Positions 1 to 5,901 of a stretch of 5,922 nucleotides of DNA are shown piece after piece. Source of the DNA: Desulfobacterales bacterium (GTDB lineage: Bacteria; Desulfobacterota; Desulfobacteria; Desulfobacterales; JAUCGF01). The notes under the pieces are model-generated. The model saw only the letters and a program-made list of their open reading frames with translations. It was not told the DNA's origin and made no database searches. Location: assembly GCA_029940345.1 (NCBI GenBank), contig JAOZRC010000363.1, forward strand, positions 1 to 5,922, in the 5' to 3' direction. The translations under genes were made by a program, and so were the position numbers. Every line of letters starts with the position of its first letter. The first letter of the stretch is position 1.

Positions 1-63
1 TTTGCTTTTTGATTGTATGGAGGAGAGAGAGTGGGTTAACATTTCTATCATGTTACAATAGAA

Positions 64-86
64 TCCTCTGAAATAAATTCAGAGGA
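64..86. repeat. Perfect 9-bp inverted repeat (hairpin)
   Basis: Arms TCCTCTGAA (64-72) and TTCAGAGGA (78-86) are exact reverse complements around a 5-nt ATAAA centre. The stop codon of the minus-strand RND fragment (79-81) lies inside it. Read on the minus strand it could act as a transcript end, but the following bases are not a T-run, so it is not a classic intrinsic terminator. It may instead mark the edge of an old rearrangement. Confidence 0.5.
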
Positions 87-276
87 GGCAGGAAAATGCC
101 ACGAAGAAGCCATCCTGAAAAAGCGGAATCATGCCCATCATGCTAGTGGCTGCGGCCAGCAAAACCGGGAGCATACGACTGACGCCGGAATCCACAATGG
201 CGTCAAACGGCGCTTTGCCCTCTCGAATGTCCGAATCGATCTGATCAATTAAAACAATGGCATTTTTTATGAGCAT
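79..276 (-). pseudogene. AcrB/HAE-type RND efflux pump, internal fragment
   Basis: The 65-residue frame begins MLIKNAIVLIDQID and continues through VSRMLPVLLAAATSMMGMIP to LFQDGFFVA. These are signature stretches of the C-terminal membrane half of AcrB-type proton-driven RND pumps, covering roughly TM10 and TM11 of a protein that is normally about 1,030 residues. Both ends are broken. On the N side, codons before MLIKN read as unrelated sequence instead of the expected glycine-rich lead-in. On the C side, the pump sequence stops after FFVA (about position 98) and a few foreign codons lead to a TGA. The pore, porter and docking domains are missing, so the fragment cannot transport anything. 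It is fused in a different frame to the start of the signal-peptide gene at 356, which suggests a deletion joined the two. I am sure of the family; the exact break points are approximate. Confidence 0.85.
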
Positions 277-356
277 ACAGGCAGTTTTTCGCCAGCATTG
301 GCAATTCCGGTAACTAGACTCAAAGCTAACAACCAGATGGTAAAGGTTTTTCTCAT
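267..356 (-). pseudogene. Start of an exported protein: signal peptide then truncation
   Basis: An ATG at 356 opens a 29-codon frame with a textbook signal peptide: a basic start (MRKTF), a hydrophobic core (IWLLALSLVTG) and an ANA-GE cleavage site after about residue 21. Mature sequence continues only as GEKLPV before running into the RND fragment at about 276-285 and stopping at TAA (267-269). A good ribosome site, GGGAG at 364-368, sits 7 nt upstream of the ATG, so this was a real gene start. It lies 40 nt downstream of the hydrolase remnant on the same strand and may have shared its operon. The original product is unknown. A periplasmic adaptor or another envelope protein of an RND operon would fit its present neighbour, but this is inference. 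Only the signal peptide and start are left. Confidence 0.65.
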
Positions 357-363
357 CTTATTT

Positions 364-368
364 CTCCC
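364..368 (-). promoter_or_regulatory. Shine-Dalgarno site for the signal-peptide gene
   Basis: GGGAG on the minus strand with 7 nt to the ATG at 356. It is the best ribosome binding site in the left flank, and it fixes the start of a gene now reduced to its first codons. Confidence 0.6.
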
Positions 369-396
369 AGGTGTTTAGAGTGAGCCCTTATCAGGA

Positions 397-855
397 TTAC
401 TGACCCGTCTTCAAATCCTTCTCTGTCAGCTCGTGCTTTTTCATGAACTCTTTGAGCCAGGTACCATCAACATCGCTCGTGTCGAAACGCCCTTCGAGAG
501 TGAATTGAGTATATTCGGATTTGCGGCTGCGATCAGGTGGAGATGCCTTCCCGGGGCCCGGCACGTCCCAGGCATCGTCCGGCGACACGGTCATGCGTTC
601 AATAATCTTGTCTCGTGTGATATTCCACACCATCATGTCGTCTGCCATGGATAACGGACCATCGTAGGTTTCACGTATGCCATCATATACAAGATAGCGT
701 GTATCATCGTCGTTGAAGAAGTGATACGCCACCGCATGACGAGGTTTCACAGTACTCATAATCTTGCCAAAAGCCTGGGCTAACGTATGAAACGTGAGAT
801 TGATTCGCGCGGCCAGTTGTGGAATAATCATAGAATTGCCTGTATTTCGTATCAT
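397..855 (-). pseudogene. C-terminal remnant of a probable MBL-fold metallo-hydrolase
   Basis: The frame encodes 152 residues ending at TAA (397-399). The stretch FGKIMSTVKPRHAVAYHFFND (residues 29-49), followed by VYDGIRETYDGPLSMADDMMVWNIT, resembles from memory the C-terminal part of metallo-beta-lactamase-fold hydrolases. In those proteins the His of AVAYHFF (residue 45 here) is the last metal ligand and a YDGPL...D..VWN..KD strand follows. The C-terminal tail FMKKHELTEKDL also fits. The HxHxDH metal-binding motif and everything upstream are missing, so the protein would not be catalytic. The frame has no obvious ribosome site at ATG 855, and it runs open without a start to a stop near 947, inside the insertion sequence. 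The family-like part begins only at about residue 16-20. I read it as a 5'-truncated gene cut near the IS. The family call is from memory of motifs and is moderate; a broken gene is more certain. Confidence 0.5.
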
Positions 856-902
856 AAATTTCCTGTTGAAAAATGGGCTGAAGATGAGTTTGAAAAATAT
901 AA

Positions 903-922
903 CTTGGGTTTGCGTTTTGTAA
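903..922 (+). repeat. Left terminal inverted repeat of the IS (IRL)
   Basis: Begins CTTGGGTTTG and ends GTTTTGTAA. It matches the reverse complement of 2859-2878 at 19 of 20 positions, the one difference being C at 913 against A in the right copy. Similarity stops outside 903 and degrades inside 922, which sets the element boundary. Confidence 0.85.
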
Positions 923-1045
923 GCAAAAAATCGGCTGAAATTGGCGAATCATTTGGGTTGCTCCTTATAATTTCATACACTTATCGTCTTGAGGGTGTCT
1001 CTCTGATGCCGATAATTGTAGTAACACGAATAGCTATTAAAATTA

Positions 1046-1074
1046 TTGACTTAATAAGTATAACATGTTATATG
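1046..1074 (+). promoter_or_regulatory. Candidate transposase promoter
   Basis: TTGACT (1046-1051), 17 bp, then TATATG (1069-1074). The -35 box matches the sigma-70 consensus at 5 of 6 bases and the -10 at 4 of 6. Transcription would start near 1081-1082, at the transposase ATG itself, so the message may be leaderless. No Shine-Dalgarno sequence is visible before that ATG, which fits this reading. Confidence 0.45.
1059..1072. promoter_or_regulatory. 14-bp perfect palindrome over the transposase promoter
   Basis: TATAACATGTTATA is its own reverse complement. It fills the spacer and overlaps the proposed -10 box, where a bound dimer would block transcription. A transposase or host repressor could bind here; which one is unknown. 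Confidence 0.45.
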
Positions 1075-1081
1075 CGTAAGC

Positions 1082-2779
1082 ATGTTCTTAAGAACCGCCA
1101 AACGCAAAAATAAAGACGGCTCCGTTGTTGAATATTACCAGCTCGCCCATAACGAACGCCATCCCGTAACCCGCAAACCGGTTGCCACAATCATACACAA
1201 CTTCGGCCGTGCCGATAAAGTTGACCGCGCCCAACTGGTACCGCTTTGCCGCTCCATTGCCAGAGTGTGCGGTGTGACGGTGAACGATCCTTTAAGCGAA
1301 GCCGACGCCAACAAGCTGCCAGATCAAATTGGTCTGCCGCCCGATTTAAAAATTAAGCAAACGGTTTTATATGGCGCCGTCCTGGCTATCGAAACCCTAT
1401 GGGAACGACTCAGTTTCAAAAGAACTTTTTGTGATATTATCAAAAAACAGAAACTGAGAGCGCCTTATAAAAGAGCCCTTCTGGCGATGATCGCCAACCG
1501 GTTGTGTGAACCGGAGTCTAAGCTCGGTGTATGGGACAGATGGCTGTCTAAAGTCTGGTTGCCGTCATGCCATGATATTAAACTCTGACAGATGTATGAA
1601 GCCATGGATCTGCTTTACGATCATGTTAAAGAGGTCGAAAGAAATGTGTTTTTTGAGACGGCCAATCTATTCAACCTCACGGTCGACCTGATTTTTTATG
1701 ACACCACGAGCGCTTCTTTTGCCATTGATCAGGAAGATGATGAAAATCATGATGCGGATATTCATCTGCGCAAGTTCGGGCGCGCCAAAGAGGGCACTTG
1801 GGGTCCTATGGTTGTTGTCGCCCTGGCGGTGACCCGCGAAGGCATCCCGGTGCGATGCCAGGTTTTTCCCGGCAACACTACTGATGTCAACACGGTTGAA
1901 ACCGTCCGCACCGATCTTAGAGGCTGGGACCTCGGTCGGGCATTGTTCGTGGCAGACGCCGGGATGAACTCGGAAGACAACCGCCGTGAACTTGCCAAAG
2001 CCTGTGGCAAATATCTTCTGGCCTGTCGTACGACCAGTGTGTCCGAAATAAAGTGCGATGTACTGTCTAAAAGGGGACGCTACACGGTTTTTCAAGACAA
2101 CCTCAAGGCCTGGGAAGTTATTGTCGGTGACGGAGAACGTCGTAAACGGTATATTCTGTGTTACAACCCCAAAGAAGCTGAACGCCAGCGTAAACACCGG
2201 GCACAGCTGGCAGAGCTTCTCTGACATGAACTTGAACGCCATTCTGATAAAAACGCTAAATTCCAGCAGGCTATCGAATTGTCAGCTTCAAAGCGTTTCA
2301 AAAGATACTTTACGATCACCAAAGCCGGTCGTATTCGCATTGATCGCGCCAAAATTAAGCAAGCCGCGCGTTATGACGGTAAATGGGTGCTCGAAACCAA
2401 CGATGATTCAATCAGTTTGGAAGACGCCGCCTGCGGATACAAAGGTCTTATGGTGATTGAGCGATGCTTTCGCACGATGAAAAGAACGCAAATCTGGATG
2501 ACGCCGATGTATCATCAGGTCTCTCGCCGTATCGAAACCCATGTAAGGATTTGCGTACTTGCGCTAATGATCGAACGCATCGCCGAGCTGACCTGCAACA
2601 AACCCTGGGCGCATATTCGTCAGTCATCAGACAAGCTGCAAGTCACAGAATTTTTGAATAATAAATATCGCTTCTTCGCTCGCAACGATATATCTCCGCA
2701 AACTCGCAACATCCTAAATTGTCTTAAGATTAAGCCACCCAACAGGATCGTTCACGTAGATAAACGGCCTGAAAAATAG
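1082..2779 (+). pseudogene. IS1634-type DDE transposase with two in-frame TGA codons
   Basis: One reading frame of 565 codons encodes an IS4-superfamily DDE transposase that cuts and joins the element's ends. It is interrupted at codon 169 (TGA 1586-1588) and codon 381 (TGA 2222-2224), with no frameshift. The N-terminal part begins MFLRTAKRKNKDGSVVEYYQL, typical of IS1634. Asp1 lies in IFYDTTS (codon 207), Asp2 in FVADAGMNSEDN (codon 292) and Glu in YKGLMVIERCFRTMK (codon 460); the Y...E......K spacing of IS4 enzymes is intact, with Leu at the usual Arg position. Everything expected is present, so decay is recent or the stops are tolerated. The three pieces (1082-1588, 1592-2224 and from about 2225) split N-domain, both Asp residues and Glu apart, so no single piece could catalyse transposition. 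Both TGA codons could come from CGA (Arg) by one C-to-T change. The start at 1082 is the first ATG after a TAA at 1061-1063. Confidence 0.88.
1589..1612 (+). other. Stem-loop directly after the first in-frame UGA
   Basis: CAGAU (1589-1593) pairs with AUCUG (1608-1612) and UAUG (1595-1598) with CAUG (1603-1606, including one U-G pair), around an AAGC loop and one G-G mismatch. The stem starts at the base after UGA. It does not match a bacterial SECIS: the loop is too close to the UGA and has no G in its first two positions. It may be chance, since it lies within coding sequence. Confidence 0.3.
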
Positions 2780-2831
2780 CTATTTTTGTAGTAAAACACT
2801 GAATTTGATTCATCAGCGCTGATGCGCGCAT
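2772..2831. repeat. Cluster of three perfect palindromes at the 3' end of the IS
   Basis: AAAAATAGCTATTTTT (2772-2787) contains the transposase stop codon. CATCAGCGCTGATG (2811-2824) and ATGCGCGCAT (2822-2831) overlap each other. The core AATAGCTATT (2775-2784) also occurs at 1029-1038 in the left non-coding part, so it flanks the transposase frame on both sides. Possible roles are subterminal binding sites for transposase or a host factor, or a block to transcription leaving or entering the element. The first palindrome has no loop and is A/T-rich, so it is a poor intrinsic terminator. Confidence 0.55.
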
Positions 2832-2858
2832 ATCAATAGCTCGCGTAAAATCGTGTTT

Positions 2859-2878
2859 TTACAAAACTCAAACCCAAG
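2859..2878 (-). repeat. Right terminal inverted repeat of the IS (IRR)
   Basis: Read on the minus strand it begins CTTGGGTTTG, has A where the left end has C, and ends GTTTTGTAA. Inside it the two ends diverge. Confidence 0.85.
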
Positions 2879-3015
2879 CTGTTGGGGCTCGAATCAGATC
2901 ATTAAAAATTGTATGCGTCAGGAAAGACTGTAGCATATACAGGCATATCAAGCGAGCCAAAGTTTTATGCTGTGCAAATATATTCTACATTTTGCTCTTT
3001 GAAGCTGCAATTCGG

Positions 3016-3030
3016 GTTTCTCGGAGAAAC
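3016..3030. promoter_or_regulatory. Operator-like inverted repeat
   Basis: GTTTCTC and GAGAAAC are exact reverse complements around a single G. The 7-1-7 layout suits a dimeric repressor. It lies about 400 bp before the exporter gene, and no promoter or regulator gene sits beside it in this window, so its role is uncertain. Confidence 0.3.
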
Positions 3031-3215
3031 GATTCCTGTGGTATCGTCATCGGATTTAGGTTTATTACGGCATGATTTATGCTTGTAGTCACCAAACGGG
3101 CGATATCGGATAGTTTTGACTAACAAATTGTGCCATATTATGCGAAAAACAGTTGTTTTTGTAATGCCGCAATTTAATACCAGAACAAATCTAAATCTGA
3201 CAACTATAACAATCA

Positions 3216-3244
3216 GCTATCTGTTTTTTTCATTCTGCTATCTG
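3216..3244 (+). promoter_or_regulatory. Direct repeat GCTATCTG spaced two helical turns
   Basis: The octamer occurs at 3216-3223 and 3237-3244, 21 bp apart, so both copies face the same side of the helix. It sits just upstream of the candidate -35 box at 3250, which is where activators usually bind. Confidence 0.3.
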
Positions 3245-3249
3245 AATTC

Positions 3250-3278
3250 TTGCACTTGAAGCGAATTTATATTATACA
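3250..3278 (+). promoter_or_regulatory. Weak candidate promoter for the exporter gene
   Basis: TTGCAC (3250-3255), 17 bp, TATACA (3273-3278). The -35 box is weak (3 of 6) and the -10 fair (4 of 6). Transcription from here would give a leader of about 145 nt before the exporter ATG at 3431. It is the best sigma-70-like pair that I see in the region. Confidence 0.3.
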
Positions 3279-3297
3279 AACCGGCACGTATCGTGAT

Positions 3298-3438
3298 ATG
3301 CATCGTTGGACGCAGCTTGCAGAAGATTTAAAACTTTTCAAACAGGCCTTAAGACAATACCAAAATCTTGTACTAAATCTGATAGTTTTTACTAACGGTT
3401 GGGACAATAATGGCCGCATGGATTTAAATTATGATTAA
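3298..3438 (+). CDS. Small unrecognised ORF overlapping the exporter start
   Basis: A 46-residue frame starts at ATG 3298 (MHRWTQLAEDLKLFKQALRQ) and ends at TAA 3436-3438, overlapping the exporter's first codons by 8 nt. The frame is open upstream to a possible TTG at 3250. The first half looks like an amphipathic helix; I recognise no family. There is no Shine-Dalgarno sequence before 3298. If translated, its overlap would couple it to the exporter, whose own ribosome site is weak. A chance frame or a remnant of a lost gene is about as likely. Confidence 0.2.
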   Translation: MHRWTQLAEDLKLFKQALRQYQNLVLNLIVFTNGWDNNGRMDLNYD

Positions 3439-5851
3439 ACAAAAAATCGAACAGCAGTTTGCATCGCTCTCTCTTAAAATTATCAAACACCGTTTCAGTG
3501 TCCTTGTCGGTGTTCTGATGCTAACTGTCGCTCTGGCCTCTCAGATTACCCGACTGACCATCGACACCTCCAATGAGGGCTTTTTACATCCTGATGACCC
3601 GATTTTAATGGCTTACAACGATTTCCGCGACCAATTCGGCCGGGATGATATGTTAATTCTGGCTGTTCGCGGGGAAAACGTTTTCAGCCTTCCGTTTCTG
3701 ACGAAGTTAGAGTCCCTGCACCGCGAACTGGAAGATAACGTTCCCCATATTGATGATATCACTTCACTGGTGAGTGTCCGTAACACTCATGGCCAAGGCG
3801 ATACGCTACTTGTGGATGATTTGTTAGTGACTATGCCAGAAACGCCTCTGGCGCTGGCCGATCTGAAAAAACGGGTGATGACCAATCCGTTGTACCGCAA
3901 CCAACTGATTTCCGAAGACGGCGCTTTCACCACCATTGTGCTTAAAAGTAACACCTACTCTGATGCTGGCGCCGGCGGCGACGAGTTAAACGGGTTTGAT
4001 GATGACGCTGACAGTTCGGCAGCAACCGTTGAGGCATCAAAGCCGGTCTATCTAACTGACCAGGAGAATGCGGAGATGGTCAAAGCGGCCGGGGATATTG
4101 GCCAAAAATATGACCGTCCTGATTTTCGCATCTTCATGGCGGGCAGTCCGGTTGTCATGCATGTTGTGAAACAGTTTATTATGAAAGATATGAAACGGTT
4201 TTTACGGCTCGCCGTCCTGATTATCGGTGTCTGTTTGTTTCTGATGTTTCGACGGGTGTCCGGCGTGTTGCTACCGCTACTTATCGTCGCTTTATCGCTG
4301 GTTTCCACCTTGGGTCTGATGGCGCTTAGCGGCGTGCAGTTCAAAACACCGACTTCAATTTTACCCTCTTTTCTGCTGGCTGTGGGGGTGGGTGCGTCGG
4401 TGCATATTTTATCCCTTGTTTTCCAGGAATTACGGGTCGGGGCCAGCCGTGAAGACGCCGTTGTGCATGCCTTTGAGCATTCCGGGTTGGCCATTGTGAT
4501 GACTTCGCTGACCACGGCCGCAGGTCTGGCTTCCTTTATAGCCGCCAAGATCGCTCCCATTGCCGATCTGGGTCTCTTTTCCGCCGCAGGCGTCATGCTG
4601 TCACTATTTTACACTGTTGTCCTTTTACCCGCCCTTTTGGCCATTATTCCGATTAAGGCCAAAGTTGGCCAGGCCGGGTCGAATAAAAGCCGTATTGACG
4701 CCCTGCTTGACCGTCTCGCCGATTTTGCGACCGGCCGCCCCGGTCTGATCGTGCTTTGCAGTGTTATCATTTCATTATTTGCGCTTACCGGCGCGGCCCA
4801 ACTCTGTTTTTCCCACAATCCGCTGAACTGGCTGCCTGAAGACAGTGATGTCCGCAGGGCCACGGAAACCATTGATGATCGGCTCAAAGGCAGCGTGGCT
4901 CTCGAAGTGATTTTGGACACCGGCCGTGAAAACGGTCTTCACGATCGCAATATCCTGCTGGCTCTGGACCGCCTGGGCGCAAAACTTGAGCGGTTCAGGC
5001 AAAACGAACTGTTTGTTGGCAAAGTGATTGATGTCACTGCCATTATCAAGGAGATTCACCGGGCGCTCAATGAAAACCGGCCTGAATTTTATCGGATTCC
5101 TGAAAATGCCAAACTGATACCCCAGGAATTTTTATTGTTTGAAAATTCCGGATCCGATGATCTGGAAGACGTGACCGATTCGCAATTTCAAACCGCCCGA
5201 ATCACAATCAAGGTTCCGTGGAGCGATGCGCTCGCTTATGTGCCGTTCATGCGCGCAATCGAAACCCAATTTAAACAGACCTTTGCCGCCGGTGATACGG
5301 CCAATCAGAAGATTACGATTACGATCACCGGCATCATGTCTCTGTTCGGACGCATCCTGTACGCGGCTATCTATTCCGCGAGCCAAAGTTATATGATCGC
5401 CTTTGCAGTGATTACCCTGATGATGATTCTGCTCATCGGCAGCTTGCGCATCGGCTTAATCAGTATGCTTCCGAACCTGGGGCCTGTCATCGTGGTAATG
5501 GGCATTATGGGGTGGGCCTCGATCCCGCTGGATATGTTCACCATGTTGATCGCTTCCATCGCCATCGGACTGGCCGTTGATGATACGGTTCATTTTATGT
5601 ATAATTTCCGGCGTTATTTTGAAAAATCTGGTGATGTTGCGGACGCCGTGCGCCGTACGTTTCATACATCGGGACGGGCGATGCTCACCACCAGCATCGT
5701 ATTGGCCCTGGGATTTTTTGTTTTTATGTTTGCATCGATGAACAATCTTTTCTATTTCGGTTTGCTCACCGGATTGGCGATTGTCTTTGCGCTTGCCGGC
5801 GATTTACTGTTGGCTCCGGCACTAATGGCGCTGATGTATAAGAAGGCTTAA
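3431..5851 (+). CDS. RND/MMPL-family exporter, 12 transmembrane segments (HAE3-like)
   Basis: An inner-membrane, probably proton-driven transporter of 806 residues, a normal length for stand-alone MMPL/HAE3 exporters. It has the RND two-repeat layout: TM1 (about 22-40), a large periplasmic loop (41-255), TM2-TM6 (256-406), TM7 (437-459), a second loop (460-650) and TM8-TM12 (653-803). TM10 holds IAIGLAVDDTVHF, with D717, D718 and H721, the usual proton-relay motif. The matching TM4 stretch, AVGVGASVHIL, has G321 and A322 in place of Asp but keeps H325, so the repeats are asymmetric. Residues 181-203 form a Gly/Asp-rich, probably flexible insert in loop 1. The ATG at 3431 has only a weak GGA 8 nt upstream; the next good candidate is far into TM1, so I keep this start. 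Relatives move lipids, hopanoids or hydrophobic compounds; the substrate is not readable here. No partner gene follows within the window. Confidence 0.9.
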   Translation: MIKQKIEQQFASLSLKIIKHRFSVLVGVLMLTVALASQITRLTIDTSNEGFLHPDDPILMAYNDFRDQFGRDDMLILAVRGENVFSLPFLTKLESLHRELEDNVPHIDDITSLVSVRNTHGQGDTLLVDDLLVTMPETPLALADLKKRVMTNPLYRNQLISEDGAFTTIVLKSNTYSDAGAGGDELNGFDDDADSSAATVEASKPVYLTDQENAEMVKAAGDIGQKYDRPDFRIFMAGSPVVMHVVKQFIMKDMKRFLRLAVLIIGVCLFLMFRRVSGVLLPLLIVALSLVSTLGLMALSGVQFKTPTSILPSFLLAVGVGASVHILSLVFQELRVGASREDAVVHAFEHSGLAIVMTSLTTAAGLASFIAAKIAPIADLGLFSAAGVMLSLFYTVVLLPALLAIIPIKAKVGQAGSNKSRIDALLDRLADFATGRPGLIVLCSVIISLFALTGAAQLCFSHNPLNWLPEDSDVRRATETIDDRLKGSVALEVILDTGRENGLHDRNILLALDRLGAKLERFRQNELFVGKVIDVTAIIKEIHRALNENRPEFYRIPENAKLIPQEFLLFENSGSDDLEDVTDSQFQTARITIKVPWSDALAYVPFMRAIETQFKQTFAAGDTANQKITITITGIMSLFGRILYAAIYSASQSYMIAFAVITLMMILLIGSLRIGLISMLPNLGPVIVVMGIMGWASIPLDMFTMLIASIAIGLAVDDTVHFMYNFRRYFEKSGDVADAVRRTFHTSGRAMLTTSIVLALGFFVFMFASMNNLFYFGLLTGLAIVFALAGDLLLAPALMALMYKKA

Positions 5852-5901
5852 ATTAAACAATGTAGTACAGCAACTCGGAAGTTCCTCCTCCAGTTTGTAG
5901 T

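Larger units (their letters stand above)
903..2878 (+). mobile_element. IS1634-family insertion sequence (IS4-like DDE), 1,976 bp
   Basis: The element is bounded by inverted repeats at 903-922 and 2859-2878 and holds one transposase reading frame (1082-2779), disrupted by two TGA codons. Its length, the C/G terminal bases, a single long transposase and the DDE arrangement fit IS1634. The left non-coding part is about 159 bp and the right about 99 bp; both carry palindromes. Bases next to the ends differ (ATATAA before 903, CTGTTG after 2878), so there is no 5-6 bp target duplication of the kind this family usually makes. The copy therefore probably took part in a deletion or recombination after insertion. 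The neighbouring minus-strand gene is truncated close to the left end, which fits. The copy is probably not autonomous unless the UGA codons are read through. Confidence 0.85.
2879..3249. other. AT-rich intergenic region with no recognisable gene
   Basis: No reading frame here shows family similarity that I can recognise. Visible structures are a 15-bp operator-like inverted repeat at 3016-3030 (GTTTCTC-G-GAGAAAC), an A/T-rich inverted repeat at 3145-3160 (AAAAACA-GT-TGTTTTT), and GATAGTTTTGACTAAC at 3109-3124, which recurs with one change at 3381-3396. GCTATCTG occurs twice, at 3216-3223 and 3237-3244. A TTGACT at 3116-3121 lacks a good -10 box at 16-18 bp. Confidence 0.5.

Noticed and set aside
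826..975. A plus-strand frame reading like a SNF2-helicase piece (PVEKWAEDEFEKYNLGLRF).
   Set aside because: The likeness runs across the left end of the IS at 903, so its two halves have different origins. Only about 25 codons lie outside the element, too few to call.
1586..2224. Selenocysteine at the two UGA codons.
   Set aside because: No SECIS-like structure with the right spacing follows either UGA, transposases of this family have no known Cys/Sec requirement there, and one base change from CGA explains both.
1667..2242. A 191-codon minus-strand frame opposite the transposase.
   Set aside because: It lies fully inside the transposase coding sequence, shows no recognisable motif and is explained as a shadow of it.
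2885..2958. GGCTCG/CGAGCC inverted pair just right of the IS.
   Set aside because: Only six bases pair over a 70-nt span, which is expected by chance.
3116..3144. A promoter with TTGACT at 3116-3121.
   Set aside because: The bases at the expected -10 spacing (TATGCG) match the consensus poorly, and the next long gene begins 290 bp away.
4048..4596. A 182-codon minus-strand frame opposite the exporter.
   Set aside because: It is antisense to conserved membrane segments of the exporter and has the composition of a shadow frame.
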